Shown: positions 1-8,214 of the stretch, in pieces | Layout: each line of letters begins with the position of its first letter | Numbering within the stretch: position 1 is the first letter of the stretch | NCBI GenBank assembly: GCA_025769875.1 | Contig: JAGFNK010000788.1 | Coordinates: forward strand, 1 to 21,815 | DNA from: Russula earlei | Taxonomy: Eukaryota > Basidiomycota > Agaricomycetes > Russulales > Russulaceae | Direction: 5' to 3' | Length of the DNA: 21,815 nt | The notes under the pieces: model-generated | Database searches by the model: none | Told to the model about the DNA's origin: nothing | Seen by the model: only the letters and a program-made list of their open reading frames with translations | Position numbers and translations under genes: made by a program

Positions 1-2
1 CG

Positions 3-224
3 GTACTAATCGAAGGAGAAGAACAATACGAAGTGGAACAGATCTTAAACTCTCGACTCTCCCCGAACCACAAAGGGATTCAATACCTAGTTAAATGGAA
101 AGGGTACACGGCTGCAGAAAATACTTGGGAACCAGCCTCTAACCTATCAAGAGCGCAATCACTTGTCAAAGACTTCCATTGGAAATATCTGAAAGCGCTT
201 AAAACGATTCCCCACCAGGAGTAA
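3..224 (+). CDS. Ty3/gypsy polyprotein, C-terminal chromodomain (5' partial)
   Basis: The frame is open from the left edge of the window to TAA at 222-224, so the gene starts outside. The translation is a chromodomain: a Tyr/Val/Glu-rich first strand (EQYEVEQIL), then YLVKWKGY, then ENTWEP, the aromatic-cage and core motifs of this fold. In Ty3/gypsy chromoviruses a chromodomain follows integrase and guides the integration complex to marked chromatin. The polypurine tract and LTR about 240 bp downstream fit this position. The visible stretch has no frameshift or internal stop, unlike the gypsy element at the right end of the window, so this element may be younger. It could in principle be a host HP1-like gene, but the LTR context argues against that. 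Confidence 0.75.
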   Translation, partial: VLIEGEEQYEVEQILNSRLSPNHKGIQYLVKWKGYTAAENTWEPASNLSRAQSLVKDFHWKYLKALKTIPHQE

Positions 225-465
225 CCCCTAAACCAACAACTCTCATCATGACCTCTGTCGATGACTATCTTTATCCTTGTTACCAATGAACGTTTTCAGA
301 GAACCCCTGCGATCACATGCACTCAATTGACCACAGCTATCCCCAAAGCAATCCATAGAACAGGAGAGAACTCCCCATGAACCAACAGACTTCGACTTTT
401 CATATGCAAACTACTCCACTTTCCAAAGAAACAAGTCCCTACCATTGCAGGAGCAACAAGTCTAT

Positions 466-475
466 AAAGAGGGGA
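466..475 (+). other. Polypurine tract of the left gypsy element
   Basis: The all-purine run AAAGAGGGGA lies between the pol stop codon and the LTR start, which is where plus-strand DNA synthesis is primed in LTR retrotransposons. The interval 225-465 is the element's 3' leader; I see no gene in it. The LTR then begins with TG at 476 or, more typically for this lineage, with TGTTACG at 480. Confidence 0.55.
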
Positions 476-743
476 TGAATGTTACGAACCAAGGCCAGGT
501 CCTGGCCGTAGATGGTCCTATTTCACTCAAGAGAAACCTCTCTTTGTTTGCATTACCAGCTCCCTTCCATTTTCTGGGTTATCCCTCCCACAGTGCAAGA
601 TATCGCTATTGCAAAGGCACTATAACACGACCAGGCACCCATTTCCTAATCGGGTAATCATCGCGTGGCAGCCACATGGTCACCCAGCCACCAGGAACCC
701 AAAACAGCGGCACAAACTCTTAGAAACTGTTGCATAACTCATC

Positions 744-858
744 TGACGTCATCAAGGCTCCAATGACATCATGGCTGACTGAGCGACTCCACAGTGACCT
801 CATAGGCTCACTAAGTGCTCCACAGTGACATCATAATGATGTCATCGCTCCACAATGA
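744..858 (+). promoter_or_regulatory. Cluster of CRE/bZIP-like TGACNTCA sites in the LTR
   Basis: TGACGTCA at 744-751 is followed by TGACATCA at 764, TGACCTCA at 795, TGACATCA at 826 and TGATGTCA at 837. The last two form a perfect 19-nt palindrome (826-844). The phrase CTCCACA(G/A)TGA recurs at 787, 818 and 848, giving a tandem period of about 30-31 bp. TGACGTCA is the established binding site of ATF/CREB-type bZIP factors. That these sites drive the element's transcription is inference. Confidence 0.45.
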
Positions 859-979
859 TCAGTAATGCGCTCAGTAAGCCTGAAACTGACACAAGCAAGT
901 TTATGCCTCTGTAGTCCTATTGGATGGTACCAAAGAGTCTAGAATAGTCCCAGTTCTTTGTAATCAACCCTGTACACTG

Positions 980-987
980 TATATAAA
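980..987 (+). promoter_or_regulatory. TATA box of the LTR
   Basis: TATATAAA lies about 500 bp into the LTR and downstream of the bZIP-like sites, the usual U3 arrangement. Transcription would be expected to start about 30-60 bp downstream, near 1010-1045. Confidence 0.5.
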
Positions 988-1445
988 CCCCAATGAAGCA
1001 TGGCAGTCATCAGACTGTCCATTTGTGATACTCTCATCTTCCTGGGTACTCCCCCGCGACTGCTCAGTTTAAAGACTTCCCTTGTCTCCAAGGTACTCTT
1101 CTATGACCGCCTTGTTTAAAGCCCCCTCGTTGCACTGGCTTCTAACCTTCACCTCTGCCTCCAGTTACATGTACCAGTCCCCATCTGGTACATCTTAGTC
1201 ATTTGGCTCGTCCTCTTGTTCAACGCCGCCTACGCCGCGTACCATCTGTTCCGACCCTTGCCCACCTGCTCCTGAGTCCACACGGATCAGCAGTACGTGT
1301 CTTGACAAGCAGCTTTCCAATTGGCTACGCCTTCAAGTGGTATACCTTCAAATCCCCTCGTCATATGCAATGATCAACCTTGACTCAGATCACCCTGTGC
1401 ACAATGCCCTTGCTTCTTTATCTTGTGGTTCTTGAGACCTCTTAG

Positions 1446-1880
1446 ATTATCGAATACCGATCCATCAAGATCGTTTACGAGTCCAGGGTGGACTTCAATC
1501 AATATATAGATATTGTCTATTGTAGCCCCTGCTTCCATGGCCGAGAACGACGCGATTTTGTGATTGTACAGACCACCAACGGCTGTATCTTTGCACAGCT
1601 CCTGCGCATATTTTCCTGTTCTGTACCTGACCAAATTTTTCCCATCTGCTTAGTGCAACCCCTTGACAATCCGATCCATACGCCACCTGCTAAGGATCGG
1701 GACCTAAGACTCCACCGCGTTTGTGCCCAATCAAAAACAGAATTTATCTTTGTGCGATCTATCTTGCGTGGTGCACCCCTCATCCCAGACTTTGATAAAG
1801 CTGGAGATTACTTTGTCATGGATGTCGTTGACCACACAGGAGATCTTTATCTTCGTTGCAAAGAAATATTTCCTGTATGA
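1446..1880 (+). pseudogene. C-terminal tail of a Plavaka-like (CACTA-type) transposase
   Basis: A 144-codon frame opens after TAG at 1443-1445 and ends at TGA 1878-1880. The translation has the order I know from the C-terminal tail of Plavaka transposases of Agaricomycetes: a YESRVD..YIDIVYCSP stretch, then FHGRERRDFVIVQ, FAQLLRIF, LVQPLDNP, a KDRDLRLHRV stretch, a FIFVRSILRGAPLIPDF segment and a final VMDVVDHTGDLYLR. The catalytic domain upstream is missing. The preceding frame (about 1340-1437) may hold a few more residues but is broken. The fragment starts where the LTR ends, so the retroelement may have inserted into a Plavaka copy. No terminal inverted repeat is identifiable. Confidence 0.6.
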
Positions 1881-2248
1881 TACCATCTTTCAGTCCTTTA
1901 CATGTCATCTACCATACACTCAATCTGGTTGACCTATTCTCTGTTCACCAATCATCTCAATATCCCCAGTGAGCGGTGTAGTGAACCCAAAAAAGGTACG
2001 CTGAGTTCATGATTCCGGATGAGGATGGACATTCAGTGTCCCAAGGAACAGAGCAAGCTAATAAGACTTGAGAGACAGCAGACAAGGATGGAGGGTGACG
2101 GGGAATCCACTGGATTCAAGAGAGGCAGCTAGGGAAATTATATACATGAGGAAGGGATTACATGTGTTGAGACCATACATGTTACACGAAGACAAAGAGC
2201 AACCATATGAGATACAACACTGCACCTATGACACCACAGCATACTACC
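1881..2248. other. No recognisable gene
   Basis: I find no convincing reading frame, repeat or RNA gene between the Plavaka tail and the PRP6 fragment. The GTACCAGTCC..GGTAC and pyrimidine-rich features seen further left do not recur here. Confidence 0.4.
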
Positions 2249-2517
2249 CATGGCACAGCGCGTGCAGTGCTTGCATATGCACTGCATGTATTTCCTGACC
2301 GCCGCAACCTTTGGCACCGCGCGGCTGACCTAGAGAAGGCACATGGCACTCATGAGTGTCTTGACAAGCTGCTGGCACGCGCGGTCGAATGTTGCCCTCA
2401 GGCGGAAGTCCTCTGGCCAATGTGGGCCAAGGAAAAGTGGCTTGGCGGAGATGTATGTGCGGCGTGCAAGGTACTCGGAAGCACATTCAAAGGAACTCGG
2501 AGAGTGAGCAGATTTGG
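2249..2517 (+). pseudogene. PRP6: PRP6-like splicing factor fragment, first part
   Basis: The translation HGTARAVLAYALHVFPDRR, then LWHRAADLEKAHGT, LLARAVECCPQAEVLW and MWAKEKWLGGDV, is the helical HAT/TPR-like repeat region of Prp6, the U4/U6-U5 tri-snRNP bridging protein. Only about 90 of the ~900 residues of the usual protein are present. After the GDV motif the match moves to another frame near 2478 (KHIQRNSESEQIWL), so there is a frameshift before the break. At about 2517, just after QIWL, the homology stops and unrelated DNA begins. It resumes at 2894. This is a gene fragment, not a working splicing gene. Confidence 0.7.
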
Positions 2518-2753
2518 CTGGGAGAGGCCGAAGGTGTCAGAGGAGGCAAGTCGTCCTCGTCGTCGCTGCCGACATGGAGAAGAGCTTCATGCGAGTCATC
2601 GGAGTCTTTGTGTTTGAGCGACTCCAAGAGTGAGTTGAACCATTGCTTCTCAGAGCTGTCGTCGTTCGCGCTGCAAGAACTACGAAGGAGCTTGTGGGCA
2701 TCGGGATAGATGAATGAGGGAGAAATTGAAGTCGACGAGAAGAAAAAACCCAC
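2518..2753 (-). pseudogene. Acidic Ser/Asp-rich gene fragment, antisense inside PRP6
   Basis: On the minus strand an open frame reads SSEKQWFNSLLESL, then a Asp/Ser-rich run, then SDDEDDLPPLTPSASPS. Similar WFNSLLESL plus acidic, SP-rich tails occur in fungal regulatory proteins that I cannot name with certainty. It occupies the stretch that splits the PRP6 fragment, and its frame closes near 2487, inside PRP6 sequence. No start codon can be assigned. It may be a second captured gene piece. The alternative is that 2518-2893 is a long PRP6 intron and this frame is chance, although its composition looks like coding sequence. Confidence 0.35.
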
Positions 2754-2893
2754 AAGTCCTCTTTCAACGTCTATGGCTTCCTGATCTGGGTAGCGGTTGA
2801 CTTCTTGATGTTAAGACAGGAGTGAAATGAGGGAGAGATGGGTCACCTTATATTGGGGTCATCCAGGTTGAGTCACGACTCTAGACCAAACTC

Positions 2894-2975
2894 CTGGTGG
2901 CTGTTAAGCTCAAGGCGGAAAATGGAGAGCTGGGTGCAGTGCAAGAACTTTTGGTGCACGTGCGGACGGTCGCCT
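2894..2975 (+). pseudogene. PRP6: PRP6-like splicing factor fragment, second part
   Basis: The frame LVAVKLKAENGELGAVQELL followed by VHVRTVA continues the Prp6 repeat region directly after the QIWL motif of the upstream piece: in the intact protein AVKL(E)AENGE follows QIWL. The two pieces are therefore one gene region interrupted by about 375 bp. Homology ends near 2975. A G-to-A or similar change turned the usual Glu of VKLEAENGE into Lys, a mild sign of decay. Confidence 0.65.
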
Positions 2976-3112
2976 ACACATGTCGGATGCATGTTCCTGC
3001 ATACGTTTGTTTAGTCCGAGCGGCTGCTGGTAGCACCGCACACCCACACACTTCACCCACCATATCGCGCTCACGTCGACTCACTACCACCACCACCACA
3101 ACAACACTCGAC

Positions 3113-3235
3113 ATGACTGTCATCCTGAAATTAGAACTGTCGGCCACACCCACATCCTTGATCCTGGGGCTGGCACTACTCGTTGTGTGGGCCCATTTGG
3201 GGGAGATGTCGTTCGCTGGATGCACGTCCCTATAA
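3113..3235 (+). pseudogene. Short N-terminal stub with a hydrophobic anchor
   Basis: An ATG at 3113 opens 40 codons with a hydrophobic run (SLILGLALLVVWAHL, about residues 17-31), preceded by a CACCACCACCACAACAAC stretch that would suit a fungal 5' UTR. A short N-terminal membrane anchor like this is common in cytochrome P450s and other ER-anchored enzymes, but no diagnostic domain follows before the stop at 3233-3235. It may be the first exon of another captured gene or chance. Low confidence. Confidence 0.22.
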
Positions 3236-3416
3236 GTGTGTTTGCATGTCAATCAATCACTGAGATTATCACTGATTCAAATGTTGTAAAATTCCTGAGC
3301 GCGAGTGAACTCGATCGCGAGCGCACGAGAACGAGTGAGTTGTCCCCTCAGTCGATACATATACCCGTGCCATTAGGCCACCCTAAGTGGATCTAGCTAT
3401 TTACAACAATTAGTAC

Positions 3417-3438
3417 CTAGACTAATTAACTAGTCTAG
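3417..3438. repeat. Perfect 8-bp hairpin
   Basis: CTAGACTA and TAGTCTAG form a perfect stem around the loop ATTAAC. It stands at the left edge of the hairpin-rich block. No poly-T follows directly, so a terminator role is not supported. Confidence 0.5.
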
Positions 3439-3550
3439 ATGTCTATTGGCTTGATCATTGTCCCGTTTCTTGCATACCCTTCGTCCGCGGACTTACAGAA
3501 TCCGCACCTGTTTCCTACTTATATGAGTAGACAGAATATTTACCTTCCCT

Positions 3551-3720
3551 CAGTGATCGCTTACGCGCGCGAGTCACTGAGGTACGTTCTTTTAGCTACC
3601 CTTTTCTTACGTTCCATAAGAGCTCATACCTGGATAGCACAGTCATTGCTTATTCAGGTAATATATCTTTAGTGATCGCTTATGCGCGCAAGTCACTGAG
3701 CACAGTCATTGCTTATTCAG
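3551..3720 (+). repeat. Duplicated hairpin unit with 22-bp direct repeats
   Basis: The hairpin-forming block CAGTGATCGC..GCGAGTCACTG (3551-3579, stem with a one-base bulge) recurs as AGTGATCGC..AAGTCACT at 3671-3698 with three substitutions. The 22-bp phrase AGCACAGTCATTGCTTATTC plus AG occurs identically at 3636-3657 and 3699-3720. Together they form an imperfect tandem duplication of hairpin plus spacer. The function is unknown; such modules are common in LTRs and small non-autonomous elements. Confidence 0.55.
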
Positions 3721-4330
3721 CGACCCTCGCGAGTGCGAACGTGTAGGCCTCCCTTCGGACACGGCACTCACTCACAAAAACTGTCGTTTCTCCCACTCTC
3801 GTTAAACCCCATAGTTTCTACATCAAATAGAATTTGAATGAACTCATCGTAAAGCTATACAAGGACATGTTCCACAGGGAGAAACGATTCAGCCGTGCAT
3901 CCCAACCAGGCAGCAGCGTGCCTCAGGGTACCAGTGCGCTGCCGATTCAGAGCATGGATGATGAGGACGATAATAGCAGTGGCAACGAAAATGGGGGCAA
4001 GTGTTACACCATTTTCCTTTTACGTTTACTTCTTACCTTTTTGCTACGGACTGCTTGCTTGCGTACGTCCCTTTACTTACTGGTCTTGTGATCTCTTACG
4101 TCTTGTGACCCTTTCTGTGTTATCATGTGATCCATACACGTCCAGGTAACACTGGATTGCTGTTACTTTCCCTTTGTTTGGTTCTCTTCCATTTATGTTC
4201 ACTTCTTAGTTTCGACTGTGCAATGCTGCGCACCTACTGTGCAGCACAGTCACTTGGTTCTGACTCATTCGTGGCCTCATTCCTATGACTCCTACTTATT
4301 ATGACTCCTACTATACTAGTAGCACAGTCA

Positions 4331-4352
4331 AAGCGCAGCTATTGCTGCGCTT
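4331..4352. repeat. Perfect 9-bp hairpin
   Basis: AAGCGCAGC pairs perfectly with GCTGCGCTT around the loop TATT. It stands 5 bases upstream of a TATA-like TGTATATG, and CACAGTCA precedes it as in the duplicated unit at 3.6-3.7 kb, which ties it to the same repeat family. Confidence 0.5.
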
Positions 4353-4623
4353 CTCCTGTATATGTAAGCTCAGTACTTTGTGACCAAAGCCCTAAGCTTG
4401 GTCTCTTGTAGAATCCAACCTACTCTTGTCCAAACATATTCGCCTGCAACCCACTTCACTCTCACAAACTTAACCCACAACTACCTCTCCATTTCATCAA
4501 CTCTCAACACACCATCTACCATCTACTCTTCGCCTTTCCCTTCCTTCCCTAAGAGTCTCTCTTCACTCTCCTGAGAAGAGCTCTCCTCCTTTAAGACCTA
4601 CCTTCCTCTACTCTCTCTGCGTT

Positions 4624-4648
4624 GTTCAAAGTCCCGACGGACTTGAAC
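4624..4648. repeat. 10-bp hairpin with one bulged base
   Basis: GTTCAA(A)GTCC pairs with GGACTTGAAC around the loop CGAC. It follows the pyrimidine-rich tract and may mark the end of a degenerate LTR. No function can be assigned. Confidence 0.45.
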
Positions 4649-4793
4649 GCATATAGCTAGTGGAACCAGCCCTAGTCTATCCCATTACAAACTTACCCTA
4701 GCTTCTCAACGGACCGAGTCGTACTAGGAAGGGTCTATTGGCCATAACCTGTTTAGCATAAAACACTTCGACCGCTGCAGGGATCCTTACTCA

Positions 4794-5764
4794 TTATACA
4801 CGGGAACCAGCCCGTTTCTTGAAACACCTCTCTATCATCGACTTGCTTTCTGCTTGTGAACTGACACGGCTAGTTACCGTGACAGCAAGTGCAAGGACGA
4901 TAGCGACAAAGGGCATGACAGGGTGAATAACGAGTGACGACGAGGGTGAGACGAGGCGATGGGATAGATCTTCTGAACAAAGCTTTGTGTAATCTGGACA
5001 GCATGGGGTTTGCGGCGGCTCAAGGAGTAAAAGAGGACCTGTGCTGACGAGTAACAGCCTGTTCGAGAACAAAAATAATCCAGCATGGGCTTTGCGGTGT
5101 GTAGAGCAGCGACAGGGTGTTAAGGAGGACCTCAACTGACGAGAAATAGCCTTTGCAGATGGGACTACCACAGGGGCACCCTGCGAGAAACGACTGTTTA
5201 CAGTGTTTTCACCTCAACAGTCCATTGGGAAATGAAGTCAAGCAAGTCCAGATAGACGGGACCTCCAATCTGGCACCGGCCTTGCACTGTGCCGTGCCAA
5301 AAGGCTTCTGTCGTAAGCTACAGGGACACTGAGTGGTGATGCATTCGCTGCATCTGACTTTTGCATGATCTGGCAGAGGTGATGCATCTTGGTTGGCCTC
5401 ATATCAAAGAGGACAGACAGCCCCAGTTCGTGGCACGTCTCCCATGTGGAATGCGGGGACCTCAGTAGTGAATATCATGACATGAAGAGGATTCGTGGCA
5501 GGTACAGAACATATACATCAGCCAAAGGGAAATTAGGAACGTCTTACATGGGTGAAGGTTACCGACCAAAACCGGTGCTGGTGAGAAGGAGAGAGTATAC
5601 ATCGGACCCCATGTCAGAACTACTCGGTGTGACAAAAAGAGGACTCAGAGTTTGAGCTTGTGCAGCAGGAGTGAATTATTATGAGTAATGAGGATACAGG
5701 AGAGACAATTAAAGTTTCATCATTTCATCCATCTTTGTCACCATCCATCTTTGTCACTTGTCAT
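4794..5764. other. No recognisable gene
   Basis: Reading frames of 60-125 codons occur on both strands, but none shows a known domain, codon-level conservation pattern or plausible start context. The only structure seen is a diverged tandem duplication at 4999-5152. A 5' part of the amidase fragment could lie here unrecognised. Confidence 0.35.
4999..5152 (+). repeat. Diverged tandem duplication of ~60-70 bp
   Basis: Unit 1 (4999-5060) and unit 2 (5081-5152) share CAGCATGGG(G/C)TTTGCGG near the start, then (A)AGAGGACCT or AAGGAGGACCT, and CTGACGAG(T/A)AA(C/A)(T)AGCC at the end. The middle differs by several indels. It may be an old local duplication; no protein or RNA role is evident. Confidence 0.4.
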
Positions 5765-6024
5765 GTCAAAACGGACGTCCCCATTATTCTGATTTCCTTT
5801 GAATCATCCTCCGATGTCTGGGGGAGGTCCACAAACCCTTACTTGGCTCGACACTCTCCCGGTGGGTCTATGGGTGGCGAAGCTGCGCTCCTTGCATTCC
5901 GTGGTTCCAGACTGGGCATCGGGACTGATGTGGTGGGCTCTGTTCGCATCCCTGCCCATTACTGCAGCATCTACACCATCAAGGCGTCTACGCATCGCTT
6001 TCCGAAGGGTGGAAACTCAACTTC
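5765..6024 (+). pseudogene. Amidase-signature family fragment
   Basis: An open frame contains VKTDVPIILISFESSSDVWGR, TNPYLARHSPGGSMGGEAAL, GSRLGIGTDVVGSVRIPAHY and KASTHRFPKGG. This is the amidase-signature core, whose enzymes hydrolyse amides with a Ser-cisSer-Lys triad. The GTD-x-GGS-x-R segment holding the nucleophile Ser is recognisable but reads GTDVVGSVR, and the usual GGSSGGE reads GGSMGGE, so the second Ser of that pair is Met. Only about 87 of the ~500 family residues are present: the catalytic Lys region and the whole C-terminal part are missing, and the frame runs into unrelated sequence to 6130. The N-terminal side may begin at an exon border. A decayed fragment. Confidence 0.65.
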
Positions 6025-6303
6025 CTTGGTATCCACTTTGTCACAATCCCTATTAACCCTCGTCTGTCTAACAGTCCGTCCAGCCAGATCCTTCTCAAAA
6101 AGATGTAACAAACTCCGGTCATTTCAATGACAACTTGATCAACTCTCAAGCTTGTGCGCCCACATGAGGGTCAAGTATTAATAACCATCATGTAATGGAA
6201 CAAAGTGTAATAAGCCATGCAGCGATCAAGAAGTTTCAGGGACCAGACAGTATACATATCATATTTCGTTCAAAATTCTATGCTGATCAGATTCTCCAAA
6301 TGG

Positions 6304-6714
6304 TTATTGCCGTTTTCAGCGCAGTTGGCAGAGCTTGAATTCCACCCAAATCGGCGCAGAAACCCCCTCAAACATGCGGGATGAATATCTCACTCAAAAC
6401 AGCTTCAATTCATATGAAAATTATTGTCCCTGAATCACCTGAATGAGGGCTAGGCAGCCCCATTGTTTTCATGAGATTTGAGGGAGAATTGGTGGAGCTG
6501 GACTCAAGCCACCTCCACATGTGTATTAGATGAATTACAACTCAAAATCATGGTCTATATCTATTATTTTTCCCTCATGTTGTACCCATGAGCTGTCTTG
6601 AGGCAGCCCCATAGTGTTTTTGACTCAAGTGTTGTGGTGTGCAACATTGTTTTCAGTGTGATTGGAGTGATGGCCAGCCACTCATTGCCCCTCTTACCTC
6701 TCCATTCTGACCAT
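6304..6714 (-). repeat. Left copy of the ~411-bp inverted repeat (IR1)
   Basis: This segment matches the reverse complement of 17287-17699 over its whole length with scattered substitutions and few indels. For example, TTATTGCC(G)TTTTCA here mirrors TGAAAATGGCAATAA there, and GGCCAGCCACTCAT mirrors ATGAGTGGCTGGCC. It includes AACATGAGGG(AGA)AAATAAT-like and CACATGTGGAGGTGGCTTGAG-like blocks and encodes no recognisable protein. It may be one end of a composite element or a member of an interspersed repeat family present twice. Confidence 0.75.
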
Positions 6715-6721
6715 ACACATA

Positions 6722-7840
6722 CCCTGCACCCATGCCCGCTCCAGCCTCCGTCCCTACATCGTGCACCATCACCTCCGCCTCGCCTGCCTTGCCCATCGCC
6801 CCTGTGGTTCCCACCTCGTCCGCCGTTCCCGTCACCTCATTCACCGCCGCCATCCTCGACTCGCCAGCCATCATCGCCTCGGCTCCACCTGCCCTTGCCA
6901 TCCCAGCATTGCCCACATTCACCATCGTCGCCACCTCGTCTGTCCCCACCGCTGTAGCCTCAGCCGTGACATCGCCTATCGCCACTGTCCCCGTCTTAGC
7001 CCAACCAGCTCCCGCGCCCTCAGTGTCGCCTGCTATGGCCACTGTCTCAGCTCCATGCACAACCAGCATCTCAACCTCTCCCACCGACATTTTAGCGCCG
7101 CCCACCACTTCAGCCCTCACAGCCTTGTCTGCCACCCCCGCCTTTGTCTCATCTGCTCCTGCGCCCTCAGTCGTCTTGTTGCCCTCAGTCTCATCCGTCA
7201 CCTCATCCGTTGCCACAGTAGCCTCAGTCATGCCAGCCGCCGACTTCGCATCAGTCTCCGTCTTAGCCTCACCCGTACTTGTCAGTTCAGCCCAGTCCAT
7301 CATAGCACCAGCATCGCCAGCTGCCACCGTCTCCACCCTGCCCTCAGCCTCAGCCTTCTCAGTCTCAGCCGCCGCCACCGCGCCCCTAGTTTTGCCAGCC
7401 GTCTCTGTCGCCCCAGCTTCAGATCAGTGAACCGCCGCCACCACACTCTTAGCATTGCAAGCCACCTTAGTCTCGTCAGCCGTCACCGTAGCCTCAGCCT
7501 CAGCCACCGACGTCTTAGCGCCACACGCTGCCATCTCCACCACCATCTCACAAGCCACCGCCACCACGCCCTTGTCAGCCACCACTGCCATCGCCCCTGC
7601 ATCGCCCTCAGTCGTCGCCTCTGCCCCGTCCGCCTCCACTGTCGCACCAGCTCAGTCTGCCGCCACCTTCTCAGTCTCAGCCTCAGTCTTCTCAGTCTCA
7701 GCCACCGCTTTAGTAGTTTTGTGCGACACCAGCACCGCCGCACCGTCGCAACCCCTTGCCACCAGCACCACCCCAGAAGACAAAGAAGGCCTTGGCCACA
7801 AACTTAGCCATGACACACCACAATAGGAGCAGAAGCCGCC
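6722..7840. repeat. C-rich degenerate triplet/hexamer repeat, open in several frames
   Basis: About 1.1 kb is made of degenerate GCC-TCA-GTC-type triplets. Because of this composition, frames on both strands stay open. Plus frame 0 gives an Ala/Ser/Thr/Val/Pro-rich protein over 6732-7826 with one stop (7428-7430). Plus frame 2 gives an Arg/His/Ser/Leu-rich protein with no stop over 6761-7807. The minus strand gives an Ala/Glu/Thr/Val-rich protein over 6653-7639 with one stop at 7424-7426. None has a domain I recognise. I treat it as repeat DNA. A low-complexity acidic protein on the minus strand is the least unlikely coding option. Confidence 0.55.
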
Positions 7841-7921
7841 GCCGCAGGAGAAGCAGTTGCCAACGCCAACAGCACACCGCACGCTGCCTCCCACATCGCC
7901 TCCCCATCCGTTTGCGCGCTC

Positions 7922-7990
7922 TTGCCCATGTCTGCTGCCAACACCTGCAGTGGAGACGACCCCACCACCGCCGCTGCAAGACAACAGATC
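7922..7990 (+). repeat. CTGCTGCC module, left copy
   Basis: CATGTCTGCTGCCAACACCTG, then CAGTGGAGACGACC and GCTGCAAGACAACA, recurs with about 80% identity at 16587-16652 in the same orientation. It sits just outside the tip and GGCTCG array in both places. On the left it joins the triplet-repeat DNA; on the right it is followed by a shorter CAC/ATC-rich stretch of the same style. Confidence 0.6.
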
Positions 7991-8042
7991 CCACCCCCAC
8001 GCAAGCCACCCCACGCATCCTCTTTCTCGAGTCCTCGCCACC

Positions 8043-8176
8043 TACGTGTAGTGCTGTCGCCGGCTCGGCTCGAAACCGTTTCGAGCCGAGCCGGAGCCGT
8101 ATCTGAGCCGAGGTAAGCCATTCAATGGCTCGCGGCTCGAAACAGCGCGAGCCGTTTCGAGCCGTTTCGAGCCGTT
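8043..8176 (-). repeat. Left tip plus GGCTCG array
   Basis: The tip TACGTGTAGTGCTGTC (8043-8058) leads into about 118 bp of degenerate GGCTCG/CGAGCC repeats, including nearly palindromic GGCTCGAAACCGTTTCGAGCC at 8064-8084. The reverse complement of the tip, GACAGCACTAC followed by ACGT, occurs at 16527-16543 beside a matching array. The arrays also share an AAGCCAT..ATGGCTCGCGGCTCGA-like stretch in inverted orientation. This looks like a long terminal inverted repeat or a pair of inverted non-autonomous elements. Confidence 0.65.
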
Positions 8177-8214
8177 TGAAGTGCCAGATTTGGGTATGGT
8201 TGCTCGATTTGGAG
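8159..8214 (+). repeat. 56-bp direct repeat, copy 1
   Basis: The block GCCGTTTCGAGCC..TTTGAAGTGCCAGATTTGG followed by (G/A)TATGGTTGCTC(G/A)ATTTGGAG is repeated at 8385-8441 with about five differences. Three of these are G-to-A in the second copy. Copy 1 continues from the GGCTCG array, so the copies mark a local duplication at the inner edge of the left array. Confidence 0.65.

Larger units (their letters stand above)
480..1320 (+). repeat. 3' LTR of the left gypsy element (right end unresolved)
   Basis: The LTR starts with TGTTACGAACC just after the polypurine tract. It contains a TATA box at 980-987 and a block of repeated TGACNTCA-like sites at 744-858 in the presumed U3. I could not find the expected terminal CGTAACA, and the partner 5' LTR is outside the window, so the right end is only bracketed: it must lie before about 1.35-1.44 kb, where Plavaka-like coding sequence begins. 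No gene is visible between 225 and 1440. Confidence 0.5.
3236..4793. other. Hairpin-rich, LTR-like repeat region without genes
   Basis: This 1.5 kb has no recognisable protein. It contains several perfect or near-perfect short hairpins and a duplicated unit (separate entries), a TATA-like TGTATATGTAAG at about 4357, and a pyrimidine-rich CT/CA tract at 4420-4610. The combination suggests one or more degenerate LTRs or non-autonomous retroelements, but I cannot place LTR ends or a primer-binding site. Confidence 0.35.

Noticed and set aside
2974..3252. Val-rich minus-strand frame
   Set aside because: The Val run is the antisense of a CAC/ACC repeat; it is not supported by any domain.
3551..3720. 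CRISPR-like array
   Set aside because: Only two unequal copies, no regular spacers, in a eukaryotic transposon-rich setting.
4794..5171. 125-codon minus-strand frame
   Set aside because: Spans a diverged tandem duplication with indels, has no recognisable domain and no supporting neighbour.
7483..7743. Arg/Trp/Leu-rich minus-strand frame
   Set aside because: A product of triplet-repeat composition; no start context and no domain.
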